Shown piece by piece: positions 46,981 to 57,965 of a stretch of DNA of 64,000 bases; position 1 is the stretch's first letter; the number at the start of each line of letters is the position of its first letter. The notes beneath the pieces were generated by a model, which made no database searches, was not told the origin of the DNA, and saw nothing but the letters and a program-made list of their open reading frames with translations. The DNA lies in NCBI GenBank assembly GCA_021209875.1, contig JAGYVD010000004.1, forward strand, positions 4,439,001 to 4,503,000. Direction: 5' to 3'. Position numbers and translations under genes: made by a program. The stretch comes from Rosellinia necatrix (Eukaryota; Ascomycota; Sordariomycetes; Xylariales; Xylariaceae).

Positions 46981-48234
46981 TACGAATCCTTATTAATTGT
47001 GTTTGCGACGGCGACAGAAAACTGCCGGAAACGGTGGACTGAGGCTCTTTGGTGCCAAACCTTCCCTGCAAGTCGGGGAGGTCTCATGCCAGCCCTAGTC
47101 TCAAATCCTCGCTCAGCTCATGGGTCTAAAAGTAGGTTCTAACTGGAACGTCATTGCCACATACAAAAGCCAAATGTCACAAAGATTTAAGTGTGTACTT
47201 GCAAAGATCATTAATCAGTTACATAATCTAACAAACGCTTGCTAGAGTGTTTAAGATACATGCCTGTAAACCTTCAGAGATAAGCTACGAGAGAATTGTA
47301 CTTTAAACAAGTCTAATTAATTCCTAAAATTGCTAGAGACCAATCATTTAGGTGCAGGCCCTATGGTAGGTATTAATGAGGCGATTATTTGAGCTCATTT
47401 TGCCTATAATTTCCTAACCGAACGATGACCATATTTATGAGAGGAACTTTTCGTCTGAAGGATTTATGCTGGCTTCTGGAAGCCTACGTGGATGCATGTC
47501 CAATCACACAACTCAGCCCAAGCCCCTTTGATATTAAGTCAGTGGTTGTTGTAGTGATTGGTTAGACTGCCCTGATGGCTAGTAGCGTGGCTGACGATGT
47601 GGCTACGTGGCAATAGATGGACAGGTGCCGGCGGCACAGTACCTAAAGAGGGGTAAAATAAAAAGCGAAGCGCCGGGAAGGTAGTGAATATGCCGCTGGG
47701 TGCGCAAGTGCGCTGGCCCCGGCCGTCAGGCTTTGCATCATGTAAATTCTTTCCTCCGTCAAATTCACTTTTCTTCCTAACCCAGAGCCCAGAGGCACCA
47801 ATTTGGCTTTGAACCAACTGCCACTATAGGAGCCATCGCATTATTGAGTTGATTTCATAGACTAAGAACTAAAAATGAAACTAGGCTCAGAATTATTGTT
47901 TAACTAGCTAATATTTTTGTATTGATTATTGTCACGTTGAACAAAACCGGCCCTTGTAACTTAGGCTTGTATCAAAATGGCATTGTCATGGGCGCATAGG
48001 TGGTGGCTAAGTAGATAAGATGCGCTAAATTACATCATGCCCGAAAGACTAGTTGGGACTAGGTGCGCGCTATATAATAATGAATTCTCTCCCAGTCAAT
48101 CCAAAACCTCATTATTATTTATAGATGTACTCAGCGTAAATGCACTTAACGCCGCCTGCTCAAGTCCAACAAAACACCTAGCCCATATATCCAACTCGTC
48201 GCAGCACATTCCACCCCTAGCAATGGCAACTAGT
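46981..48234. other. intergenic, no gene seen
   Basis: 1.25 kb between the broken nuclease-like gene and the sterol isomerase-like gene. No open frame with family resemblance, no repeat array. Confidence 0.45.
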
Positions 48235-49110
48235 TTACTTCGACTTCTTGGAGGCGTTCACCTTGGCCCTCACAGCGTAGGCATCATTCATGTCGGAGAC
48301 GGCGACGTAGCAGGCGTATAGAGGGATGAAGACCCACAGGACGTTGAAGAAGACCAGGTACACCCATTTGTACATGAAGTTGCTGAGGTCGAGGTTGTAG
48401 TTCATCACCAACCACTCGGGGCAGAACGTGATCCAGCCGCCGTACAGCTCCATGGTTGCGATGACGACCATGATGACGTTGACGCTCTCCTTCTTCTTCG
48501 CGATGCCATATGCGACGTAGGCAGCCAGCGGGCCGGCGATGAAGACGGTCAGTAGCTCGAGACTAATCACGGCCTGTGGCGAATCAGCTCTGTTGGTTCG
48601 TCTTGCTTGGCGGTTTCGGAGGACGCGGACCCCCCCAAGGAGCCCTCGAGAGTTCCGGATCTCGGGAGAGCAAATGAGGGGTAGGGAAGACAGTAAGCGG
48701 AATATGCAACATACCAGGTCAGCACCGCCCCAGCGGCGGTCAGCTTTCGCATAAATCATCCACAGTTGGGCCATGGGGGCATCTCCGCCAGATTGGGGGC
48801 CGTAAGCGCGGTTTGTGTGTCCGAGGAAGTTGTAGGCGGTTGGCGCGAGGGCGTGCGGGTTGGAGACGCTCGACAAGGGAATCCACGAGAAGAAGCAGTG
48901 GTATAGAAAGCTGCCTTCGAGGCAGAAATGGATCAAAGCATCGAAGGCGTGCCAGATGAAGAGGAAGCGACGGGCCTTGGATATCGTGCTGTCAAGCACG
49001 GACAGAGATAGGCCATATGCGACAACCAGGATTGCGACGGTCGAGCCAAGCGACCAGAGGGTGACCGGGTCAAACAGATCGGCAGGTAAAATGTCCTTGA
49101 GGGAATCCAT
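48235..49110 (-). CDS. EBP-type sterol isomerase-like (EXPERA) membrane protein
   Basis: Two exons, 49110-48715 and 48573-48235, give 244 residues, the normal size for emopamil-binding proteins. The 141-base intron has no in-frame stop, so an unspliced reading adds 47 residues; the spliced junction GGADL/AVISLELLTVF restores the family pattern. Four hydrophobic segments (starting VTLWSLGSTVAILVVAYGLS) and the conserved polar residues in DALIHFCLEGSFLYHC, WMIYAKADRRW and MELYGGWITFCPEWL support EBP, the delta8-delta7 sterol isomerase of animals and plants. Fungal ergosterol synthesis normally uses the unrelated Erg2, so this paralogue may serve another isomerisation or a secondary pathway. The C terminus KKSK fits a di-lysine ER-retrieval signal. 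Confidence 0.85.
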   Translation of the reverse strand: MDSLKDILPADLFDPVTLWSLGSTVAILVVAYGLSLSVLDSTISKARRFLFIWHAFDALIHFCLEGSFLYHCFFSWIPLSSVSNPHALAPTAYNFLGHTNRAYGPQSGGDAPMAQLWMIYAKADRRWGGADLVCCIFRLLSSLPLICSPEIRNSRGLLGGVRVLRNRQARRTNRADSPQAVISLELLTVFIAGPLAAYVAYGIAKKKESVNVIMVVIATMELYGGWITFCPEWLVMNYNLDLSNFMYKWVYLVFFNVLWVFIPLYACYVAVSDMNDAYAVRAKVNASKKSK

Positions 49111-49973
49111 GATGGCAGAGTATCGGGGATGGGTGCGTCGTGCAATGGTATGGTCGGTCTACGGTAAATGGTGGGTGTTGGGAAAGTGAGAGAAGAAACC
49201 AGAGTCGCAATTAAATTGTTGATGCGAAAGTCGAGGGTAAGCTCTCCTGAAACTCAAATCATGAGCTGATGTGGCCCGTGCGTGAAATAGCCCTGCAACC
49301 TGCCTAAAACGGCAATTCTTATTAAGGTGCCCAGGTGATATATCCAAGCTTCGGGGCAGGACGATACAGCCGACGAATTACAACAATACATCTCATTGAA
49401 GCCGATCCGAGCGGCCAAAGAAGTGCGTAATCTGTAGATTGTGAGTTGATATAAAATGTATCAAAACATGGAATTAGTATGCGACACAGGCCTGGACCAA
49501 TGGACATGACTATTTGGTGGATCATTTGCTGGTCTTTGCTGTTCTTTGCTGTTTACGCCCTTCCTACCCGCGGAGATATAGTTTTGCGTTGAAATGTGCT
49601 AACGATGCCCATAATCTAACAGTTAGGGAAAACTTTGCATCAGTTCGGCTTTGGATTACATATCCAAGTTTAAAGGCTGTTAAAATTAGTACAACTATCA
49701 CCACCATGGTAAAAGCATATCACGCAGACATATCAAAACAGGTCACAATCTCCAAGCCAGCATATCAGTGTGATGACCGACAAGCTTTATTGAGCTATCA
49801 TAGGGGGTATAGTCGGCGTCCTGAGAGAAAATCTTCTAGGGAAAATTCATCCTTATCCCATGCCATTCCGAGACCAAAAGGAAATGTTTATCCCTAGCGC
49901 TAAGGCAGACATCCGTTCATGATCCATGTATCATACACTCGGAGGGCGCCGAAAGGCTTCATATGGAGAGTGT
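49111..49973. other. intergenic, no gene seen
   Basis: The promoter side of the EBP-like gene and the 3' flank of GRG1. Short frames only. Confidence 0.45.
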
Positions 49974-50298
49974 TTAGTGCTTGGCAGCCTCCTTATGAAC
50001 ATCGGCAGACTTGTCGTGCTTCTGCTCATCGATCTTGTCGCCGACGGCATCCTTGGCGGCAGAGGCGCTAATCAAGAATTAGTACGTGAGATGATGTGAA
50101 AGGTAATTCAAGAACTTACCGTGTGCCGAGAGACGCATCGCTGTCCTTCGCAACCTGCTTGTTGGCCTCCTTGGAGCCTGTGTTGGCAGCGCCTATGGGA
50201 ATATGTCAACGGCTATAGCGGCGGGAGGAGAGTGTTTTGGAATTCATACTCTTGACGGTGTCAGTGACGTAGTTGGCGGCGTTCTTGACGTTATCCAT
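49974..50298 (-). CDS. grg-1: glucose-repressible protein GRG1/CCG1-like
   Basis: A small hydrophilic stress/starvation protein of 71 residues. Exons are 50298-50250, 50192-50120 and 50067-49974 on the minus strand, all in phase and too short for most gene finders. The reading MDNVKNAANYVTDTVKS, AANTGSKEANKQVAKDSDAS, LGTRASAAKDAVGDKIDEQK and a Lys/His-rich end follows the Neurospora glucose-repressible / clock-controlled gene-1 product closely, including length. In Neurospora the gene is induced by glucose loss and is under circadian control; its molecular function is unknown. Confidence 0.88.
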
Positions 50299-50442
50299 TT
50301 TGGTGATGGTTGTAGTCTGTGACTGATTGGGTTATAGGTGTTGGTTTGATATTGGCAGTGAATCTGGAGATTGCTGGTGTTCTGATGTGAGTGGTGAAGA
50401 TGATGGAGGGGAAAAGATGGATGGAGGTGGTGGGAGAGAGGG

Positions 50443-50450
50443 TTTAAATA
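50443..50450 (-). promoter_or_regulatory. TATA-like box of the GRG1 gene
   Basis: Reads TATTTAAA on the minus strand, about 145 bases before the ATG and followed by a pyrimidine-rich leader (CTCTCTCCC... through CCATCATC repeats). Placement and the inducible nature of the family fit a TATA-driven promoter; the start site itself is not visible. Confidence 0.4.
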
Positions 50451-53363
50451 CACAAGTGGCTGGCTGATAGGGTAGAGGGATCTGGTGCCTTCCTAGATTG
50501 CAAACGAACGTAGGTAGGTGCAATCGGAAACTATGCAATCTAGACCTTGTAAGTGAGGTAGCATGAGGTGGTTTGGGAGGTACCATGATCATTCACATGA
50601 GTGTACGACGTCATATCCGATTCTGCTTGGCTTAACCTCTCTGTCTCACATACCCACCGGGATATCATCGGTATAGCGAACAGTCAGAAAGTTTCTTTAC
50701 TTGTCGAACTAAGTTTCCTCGAATAATTGACGTCATCGAATGCATCCAGCGAAGTGTCATGTCTGCATTTTTCTTCCAGACAGATTTTGGATGGGCAAGG
50801 CAAAGGGTGACAGCCAATTCACTGTTTGTTGTCGTGGTTACGGCGAACCTAATTCTTTTAGAGGAAGCAATAAATTCAAACAGTATACCTAGGTATTTGG
50901 TTTGGCCCTTCATCTGATGCCTAAGGCGCTTTGACTTGGCGAGACCATCGTGGCTGCAACAACCGACATGAATGGTGAATTGATCCCAACATCTTGGTAC
51001 GTACCTGCCTGGTCGTCTCTGAAGATCCGTACCGAGATGTGGAGGCGGGCCTATTAAAAATCTCCGATTGGTCAACACTGGGGTCTGCCCCAGTATGACC
51101 CTACCATTACGTATTTCTAGAACTCCTTGACCAGGTCTTGGGGCACAGTTTTGTAAGGAGGTGCATGCCGTCGAGCTACAAGAGACCTAGGCGTCTAGAA
51201 CATCCAGGTAGGTAACCTGCCTTCTCAAGGGAGAGTGGATTTTTGCCTGCACACAAGCCACGCTTAACTCATTTTTGCCGGCTGATGGCGCATGGCAAAC
51301 ATGGGGTACTGGCTTGGGCGGAGAGATTGCTCCGCCAGTCAGAGCCAAATGCCTTGACGGCCCCAATGCAACGGGCGTCATCGACGATTCATACTTCGCA
51401 TGCATGCATCATGATCTCGACCCACCGTTTCCATTCCAGTTTATGGTGCCATCGTGAGAAGCTGATTGCCGGAATAGCCTTCCCTTGGCGACGGAGCAAA
51501 TTCATGAGTCGACCGATGACGTCATATAAGTATGTTCTGGCCGCAAGCAGAGCCGCAAGCCGAGCCAGCCCACGCGCATGGGCTCTTTCAGGTACGTCAT
51601 TTGTTGTTTCAACCAATAGCCCATGTAGCTCGTGTGCTGCAGAAACTGCACTCGCAACCGTGTCCAAAGACGGGAGGATAGTGGCGACTCGCTGAATGCA
51701 TAAATATACCTACCTACCTATAGGTAGACCGTAGTCTATTGCTGAGGCTCTATTAGATGTTGTAAGGGGAGGTACGGCCCACCGTGTGTGGTAGTTACCT
51801 ACTACGGTGGACTCCACGTCAATTACCAGATCCATCCCGTCTACAACTTCACTTTCTATCGTTACAATGTTCAGCATATTATGTAGCAGGATTTGCTGCA
51901 GCTATCAACTTAGCTATGGCCTTATCCTGCAAGGTTCTTTTAACATCAAGAGCCTTCGTATCTCGGCTGATGAATGTATATTGGCCGATGGAAGTGTTCA
52001 TAGTTATTAACAGTCTTTGAGCGAGAATTGGTGGATTTTGCTTCATATACGCATTTATGCAAGTAACCAGATAGGGCTTGTTGAGGGCTTGGCTTAGTCA
52101 GGTTGCCCTTGCATAAGAACACACCCTTTATCAGCGCTAGAATAGCAGTGCATGACTCACTGACTACAGTTGCCCGTTGCTTGGCGGATGTATACAATTA
52201 ATCCAGAGCACTGCCCCACAACAACCATGCTGCAAGTAAACCAGATGGGACTTGTCAGGTTGCCCTTGCATAAGAACACACCCTTTATTAGCGCTAGAAT
52301 AGCAGTGCATGACTCACTGACTACAATTGCCCGTTGCTTGGCGGATGTATACAACTAATCCAGAGTACTGCCCCACAACAACCTGCCACAGCATGGCCAC
52401 GTATTTATATAATTAATAACTAAAATAACTAGTTAACTCTAGGAGTATTAGGCTTAAATAATGTAACTAACCAGTATTAATTAACACATAACATAAAAAG
52501 CTATTGATTAATACAGGTTGCATCGTTGTCGGGCTAATAGTTGTCAAGTTATTCTTATTGTAGTTAGGTAATCGTGCACAAGTGGTAAGTAGGTGCATCT
52601 AAATAGGTAGTTGGATGTGCAAGTACACTACTCCGCAAAACGTAAGATGCACAGATCGAAGGCGTTAGCCTAGTATCTGTATTTAAGCTGCCCACCAGAC
52701 AGCAGCAGGGGTGCCTATCTCTCTATTTTGCGGCTGGCATTCGGAACCATGCCTCCATCCCGGCGCCGTGAAGAGCGCATACAGCCTCGGTCCAGGCCAA
52801 ACATCTCACTCTCGAGCCGAAACAATGCCGCTGCGGCAAAATAACCCCAGATACCGGGTGCCGTCGTGTCTATATATCTTATCCCCCCAGAGCTTTTGTT
52901 AGCAGCTAGCTACCTACCAATCACGCACGCGCCTACATTTTGGAGGGTTATATTTTAACCCGGACAACTCCGAGCAAGCCAGCTGTCTGGCAGGGTGGGG
53001 CCGTGTCCCGTATCCGGGCTCACTTCTGAGAATCGAAGGGCTTACGAGTGGCCCCGTTATTAGGTAGGACAGATCACTAAAGAAGAGTGCACCGGTTTGA
53101 AAATGAATATGCGAGACTAGTGAGTCGTATTAATCGCTGGTGCTATGAAGTCGTAAGTGTATTCTTATATGGCGCGAACTATTTAGGTCGTATTTGTTGC
53201 CAACCGCTACCATAGAGCTGCGTGGGAGCATGCAATAGGTAGTCGTCCGTCCTTCCGCTATCTCGGGCTAGAACGCTAAAAAAATGTGGTATAACAATGC
53301 AACCAATAAATACATAGTGCTGCAAAAAAAAAGAGTTACCAAAATGATACATTGTTGCGGTTA
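50451..53363. other. gene-poor stretch with a duplicated block
   Basis: About 2.9 kb without a supported gene. Apart from the 129-bp repeat pair described separately, it holds TACC/TAGG short palindromes (51700-51730) and AT-rich parts (52400-52520). Confidence 0.45.
52098..52383 (+). repeat. pair of 129-bp direct repeats
   Basis: Copies at 52098-52226 and 52255-52383, spaced 157 bases start to start. By eye they differ at four positions, all transitions: ATCAGC/ATTAGC, ACAGTTG/ACAATTG, CAATTAA/CAACTAA and GAGCACT/GAGTACT. Similarity extends imperfectly to the left (AAGTAACCAGATAGGGCTTG versus AAGTAAACCAGATGGGACTT). Confidence 0.9.
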
Positions 53364-56300
53364 CTAATTGTCCCTAAAACTGTCTCCCTCCAGCCTTGAC
53401 TGGCCTGCATGGAGGATCTTCTGGTTGGCTTCTTCTAACTTGTATCTTGCCCTAATATCGAGTAAACTGAACCACTCTCGGAGGAATTCAACATAGGTCG
53501 ACTCGCGTTCACCATATTCGACAGGCGGACCCCTAATTTGTGCCGGCTCGCCCTCATAATCGAAAACAGCCCAGCTAGATTCGTCGTTGGTTCGTAACCC
53601 ATAGCCCTTGTTAGAGAGCGACACGGCGGTGAAGTTCCGGAGAAGCACAACATCACCATACCTGATCACGGGCAGCGAGTCCTTGTATGGGCGATAGAGC
53701 AGCACCTCTACAACACCATAAGGTCCCATGGAGTGGTCGCTAATGGTGAACGACATCATAAACTGTCTCGGGCCACCCTGCGCTCGTTGCGGATCGGGGG
53801 GCTGCATCATCGCTACCCCAATCACATCAAGCGACTTTGTGAGGTGCTGACGTAGAAGGTTTACGGGTGTGTAATCGGGTAGGTCATCGCGGAGATGGCG
53901 AGCTAGTTTCAGCTTAGTGGCTGTCATAGAATAACTATCTTCTTCGAGCATTGGTGTTTGGCTGGCGAGAGACGCCCTCGCAAGTCGCAGGCTTGAATTA
54001 TCCGTCTCAGGAGTTGGGCTACGACGAATATCAAGCGTTCTCTTGCGTGGACGATAGAGCGGAGAAGAAGCGGCCCGTTTCCTCGCCGCCTTTTTGGAAG
54101 CGTTAGCTGCCCGAGCTAAGTCCACACTGGGGTCGGGTGTCGAGGTGTCCGAGCCCTCTCCAGCGCTACTACTCCTCAAGACAAAGTTTCGTCTTAACTG
54201 TGCCGATATTTCCTCTGCGATCTGCATTGCTGGGGTATGCTCGTATAGCCACGACGGCACGATTTCGTCTTGGGTTGCATCTTCTGGGTCGACGGAAGCC
54301 ACGCTCGAGTCCACTGGCGCCGGCTCGTCGTATTCGTTTGTCATGTTATCATCGCTATAATCTTCTAATTGGGAATTTTCAAGAACACTAGCCTGGAGTT
54401 CCTCATCAACCGCCATATGCGACATGAAGGAATTTCCTTTGTCCGACGCGGTTGAATCGTATCCGATGGACGGCCTTCGGGGAGAGTGGCTGTTATTAAC
54501 CGTTTGTTCAGGATTGCTGGCCATAGCTAACTCTTCATCGCCAACTTGGGTCTCGAAGCTGGGCGTTGGGGATGAAATAACAGACGGCTCAGCTGAAGAC
54601 AACTGCTCATGAGCCTCTATGGCTAGAGTATCATACTCTTCTTGCCCAGTAGTATCTGCATCCATATCTCTCGTGATGTTTTCCTGCAAAAGATCGTCCA
54701 TCGACTTTTCGAAAACAGATCCCTCTTGAACTTTGAAATCCCGTTGCTCAACAGTAGCGCGCGACTCGAATGACTCGATTAGGTTGGTAGAAATGCTCGT
54801 CGCTGCTGTAAATGTAACGTCTACGGGTTGGGTATTAAGAGGAGTTGGAAGCTGTAGGGCAGTTATGCTGACTGCTGAATCAATCGTTGTTGTTTCGTAT
54901 ATGGAATCATCGTCTCCTCCAATATGCGGCTGCAATGTTTGGGTAAGGGGCGGTGACGGGGCTGCAGCAACCGTAGTTTCCTCGTTACTGATGGTAGATA
55001 GTTGATGTTCGGTAGTGGGTTTCGATAGTGTTATCTGATTGTCCGAGCTTTGCTCGCTATTCTGTGATGGAGACGACTCTGGTACCTTTTCGGGGGCTAT
55101 GATTTCTTGTTGATTGGAAGAATCTAGCGTCTGAACTTCTTCCACCTCGGGTGGAAACTGCTCGTCGAAAACGGGTTGTGTACCCGTCTCAACGATCGGT
55201 TCGGCGAGTGGGCGGTGAGTGCGGTTGCTGAACTCCTCGTCAACCGCACGACTAAGCATTTCGAGGCCATCAGCTGCCGAGAGGGGCCTCATGGGTTGAT
55301 CTTCTTCAATAACATCTCTCCCAGCACTCGTAGCGGTACTGCTATGCGGTTCTGCTGTAAGCGTTGATGGCCGGGATAGTATGTCCTCACAGACTTGGGT
55401 GTCGTCCAGCACTGGAGCGTCATTGGGCCTGATCTCATGTCCGGGATTGATTCTAGGTTGAGCGTGGTGATCGGCTTCACTCCTTGTGGGTCCGGGCATG
55501 TATAGCTCGTTTTGCTCATCTGGTTCTTGGTCCGTTTCACCAATGCTCAATTTTTGGTCTTCTCTTTCACTACCCTTTTCATTCTCGTTTTCGCCTTCTC
55601 TTTTCTCTCCCCCATGAGAGTTTGTATGTGCATCGCTCTCCTTTCCTGCTTCGGATGAATCGTCAGGCTCGGACATTGCAGCTTGAGATAAAAATTCAGG
55701 TTCTTCGTCACTCATGTCAGTTTGTTGAGATCTATCTTCCTGGACCGTTTGCTGATGATTGGGCGATATCTTGGAATCAATGTGAGCGCTCAACCGTGGC
55801 GCGTTTATCGCTCTTTTATCCTCGCCCGCTTCTTCGTCCTCACTTTCATCTTCCGAGGACGAGATCAAATCAATAACTGTAGGGGTTGCTCGCACTACAG
55901 GTTGAAGATCGGGTTTAGCCATCTTCTCATCCATTTGATATTCACACTCTTCTTCTTCGTCGAGAACTTCTCGCTCTTCTTCTTCATCCCAACTTTCGCC
56001 GCCGTCGAACTCTGGGTCTAGAGAGCGTGGTCGAAGGTCCTCGTCATGACTGTCATCCTCGTCGTCACCTGGCTGTGTATAATTCCTTGTGTCATAATCA
56101 CCGCCCATTTCGTCCTCGTCATACTCAGGGCCGTCATCTTCAGAATACTGTCCGTCCATCTCATCTTCAGCCTCGGTATCCCTGCTGAGAGCATAGGAAC
56201 GGCCATCGTCAACGGCATCTTCCATCGCCGTCGGCTCAAGATCGGATTCAGAATCGGAATCGTATTCTGACTCACTGAGGATAACGAGGGCTTGCTCCGG

Positions 56301-57965
56301 GGTATCTCCACCCATGATCCGAAGGGAATTCGTTGGAGGGGCGGTGGAAGCTTTTAAACCATGGTTAATGGTAGTCCAAGAATTCGGCCCTGGCTCAGCC
56401 ACCGCTATGGGCTGGGGGGTTTGTTCTCTCATCTGATTAGGCTGTGACGCGTGAAGATCTTCCAAGTAACTCGTTGGGTAATCTGTTAGGGCGTTATCGT
56501 GAATCGGTGGAGGGTTTGTATCTTCGATGGTTTCGAGCGGTGGACGGCCAAACGCAGATGAATCCGATTCAGCTAAGACGATCCTGGCATTATCTGGAGG
56601 CTCCTGGTTCTCACCATCGGCTTGGTGCATTGCGCTGAAGTCGGCAGGGTCGACAAGTGGGATATGCTGGTTACTAATTTTGACCCCAAGGGAATCTGAA
56701 GAAACCCAACCTTCACCCGCGTGCGAAGGCAGGAATGGCCTTCTATCATGGGATTCAAAGGCGGATGGCGTGATATCCTCGACCCAGGGACTGCCAGCGA
56801 AGCTATATCCTATTGAGCCGAGTGGCTGCTCGGAATGGGGCGGATGAAAACCCAAGTTAGGGGGTGGGACCTCGTTAAAAACGGGAACGAACGACTTTGG
56901 GCTCTCTAGCCCTGCTATCGGTTCTGGGAAGGAAGCTTCCAGGGGCTGTGTTTGCGTGCCCTGTTCTGCTGTAGTTTCTTCTGGTGTATGAGTCGGCACA
57001 TTATTCGCCGAGAGGAGCTCTGGTACCGTTGGACTTGTCTGTCTTTCTAGAGTGGTGGTGGTAGGCGGAGGAGAGGATTCCACCCGCCCCTTGGTTTGGT
57101 ATGCTGCGGCGGCTACATCTATCTCGGGAATAGGGCTCATCGCTCTCGGCGGGGAACTAATCTGTTCATTAACCCTCTCAGGTGACGAGGCAACGGGCTC
57201 TGGACTCGGAGATTGGCTGGTATAGCGCCAAGCGTTGCTGTCACGGCCGAATCTGGTTCGCTTCCGCCCCCTTCCCACCACACCGCCGTCGTCTTCGAAT
57301 ATATTAAAGCCGTCTTCAAACAATGAGCCGTATGACATCCTGGCCCTTTTTACAAACGCGGGAGAAGCGAATTCGCCGTCGCCGAACTGTGTGGTGTTTG
57401 TTCCCCGCACAGGCGATACGATAGGAGTAGGAGAAAGGCGATCAGGCGGAGACGGTGATCCGGCCACGGCCAACGGTTGAACTGGAGCTGAATCCGGGGT
57501 TGTATCGCGTTGGCCCGGCCGCTCGCACACGACGACGTAATCGATTTCGCCGGATTCGACTCGTTTGATTCTGAGATGCAAAGTGTTGGAGAATACCAGT
57601 CTCCATTCTATATTCGCGCCGGGCAGGCTCTGCCGTTTATTTGCGGTTTCAGCCTCCCAAGCAGCACCCGCCAGACTGAGGAGAACTTCATCATTGCTGC
57701 CGAGCCCGCGGTCTCCTACGGCCTTGGCAGCCCTGCCAGCAAAATCAACGCGGACCTGGCCTCTTTCTCGGCGGAGGCGGAAGCTGGGCTCGGCGAGGTT
57801 GAAGGCGAAGGTGCCCCGGACTTTATTGTACGGCCAAGTGATGGTGACCACACCGCCAACTGCCTTGGTGCCTGGGGCTGCGAGATCGGGTGACAATTCA
57901 GCAATCGGTACGGCGCTTGCTGTCTCGATCGAAGGCGAGGGGGCTACAACATTTGTCGATTCCAT
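53364..57965 (-). CDS. POT1/CDC13-type telomere single-strand DNA-binding protein
   Basis: A single uninterrupted exon for 1,533 residues from the first ATG at 57965; the frame is open a further 120 bases upstream, so an additional 5' exon is possible. An N-terminal OB-like beta region (VVTITWPYNKVRGTFAFNLA ... VEWRLVF-like strands, about residues 35-170) is followed by about 1,100 residues of acidic, Ser/Pro-rich disorder with Asp/Glu runs. A C-terminal OB fold of the Telo_bind type (about 1345-1490) contains DLPDYTPVNLLRQHLTKSLD, RQFMMSFTISDHSMGPYGVV, YGDVVLLRNFTAVSLSNKGY and DESSWAVFD. It is followed by a helical tail. Such large fungal proteins are annotated as telomeric POT1/CDC13-domain proteins and are expected at chromosome ends. 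Which telomere complex it belongs to is not shown by sequence. Confidence 0.85.
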   Translation of the reverse strand: MESTNVVAPSPSIETASAVPIAELSPDLAAPGTKAVGGVVTITWPYNKVRGTFAFNLAEPSFRLRRERGQVRVDFAGRAAKAVGDRGLGSNDEVLLSLAGAAWEAETANKRQSLPGANIEWRLVFSNTLHLRIKRVESGEIDYVVVCERPGQRDTTPDSAPVQPLAVAGSPSPPDRLSPTPIVSPVRGTNTTQFGDGEFASPAFVKRARMSYGSLFEDGFNIFEDDGGVVGRGRKRTRFGRDSNAWRYTSQSPSPEPVASSPERVNEQISSPPRAMSPIPEIDVAAAAYQTKGRVESSPPPTTTTLERQTSPTVPELLSANNVPTHTPEETTAEQGTQTQPLEASFPEPIAGLESPKSFVPVFNEVPPPNLGFHPPHSEQPLGSIGYSFAGSPWVEDITPSAFESHDRRPFLPSHAGEGWVSSDSLGVKISNQHIPLVDPADFSAMHQADGENQEPPDNARIVLAESDSSAFGRPPLETIEDTNPPPIHDNALTDYPTSYLEDLHASQPNQMREQTPQPIAVAEPGPNSWTTINHGLKASTAPPTNSLRIMGGDTPEQALVILSESEYDSDSESDLEPTAMEDAVDDGRSYALSRDTEAEDEMDGQYSEDDGPEYDEDEMGGDYDTRNYTQPGDDEDDSHDEDLRPRSLDPEFDGGESWDEEEEREVLDEEEECEYQMDEKMAKPDLQPVVRATPTVIDLISSSEDESEDEEAGEDKRAINAPRLSAHIDSKISPNHQQTVQEDRSQQTDMSDEEPEFLSQAAMSEPDDSSEAGKESDAHTNSHGGEKREGENENEKGSEREDQKLSIGETDQEPDEQNELYMPGPTRSEADHHAQPRINPGHEIRPNDAPVLDDTQVCEDILSRPSTLTAEPHSSTATSAGRDVIEEDQPMRPLSAADGLEMLSRAVDEEFSNRTHRPLAEPIVETGTQPVFDEQFPPEVEEVQTLDSSNQQEIIAPEKVPESSPSQNSEQSSDNQITLSKPTTEHQLSTISNEETTVAAAPSPPLTQTLQPHIGGDDDSIYETTTIDSAVSITALQLPTPLNTQPVDVTFTAATSISTNLIESFESRATVEQRDFKVQEGSVFEKSMDDLLQENITRDMDADTTGQEEYDTLAIEAHEQLSSAEPSVISSPTPSFETQVGDEELAMASNPEQTVNNSHSPRRPSIGYDSTASDKGNSFMSHMAVDEELQASVLENSQLEDYSDDNMTNEYDEPAPVDSSVASVDPEDATQDEIVPSWLYEHTPAMQIAEEISAQLRRNFVLRSSSAGEGSDTSTPDPSVDLARAANASKKAARKRAASSPLYRPRKRTLDIRRSPTPETDNSSLRLARASLASQTPMLEEDSYSMTATKLKLARHLRDDLPDYTPVNLLRQHLTKSLDVIGVAMMQPPDPQRAQGGPRQFMMSFTISDHSMGPYGVVEVLLYRPYKDSLPVIRYGDVVLLRNFTAVSLSNKGYGLRTNDESSWAVFDYEGEPAQIRGPPVEYGERESTYVEFLREWFSLLDIRARYKLEEANQKILHAGQSRLEGDSFRDN

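Noticed and set aside
51243..51695. Overlapping frames on both strands, 90-150 codons
   Set aside because: No recognisable domain; opposite-strand overlap without evidence favouring either.
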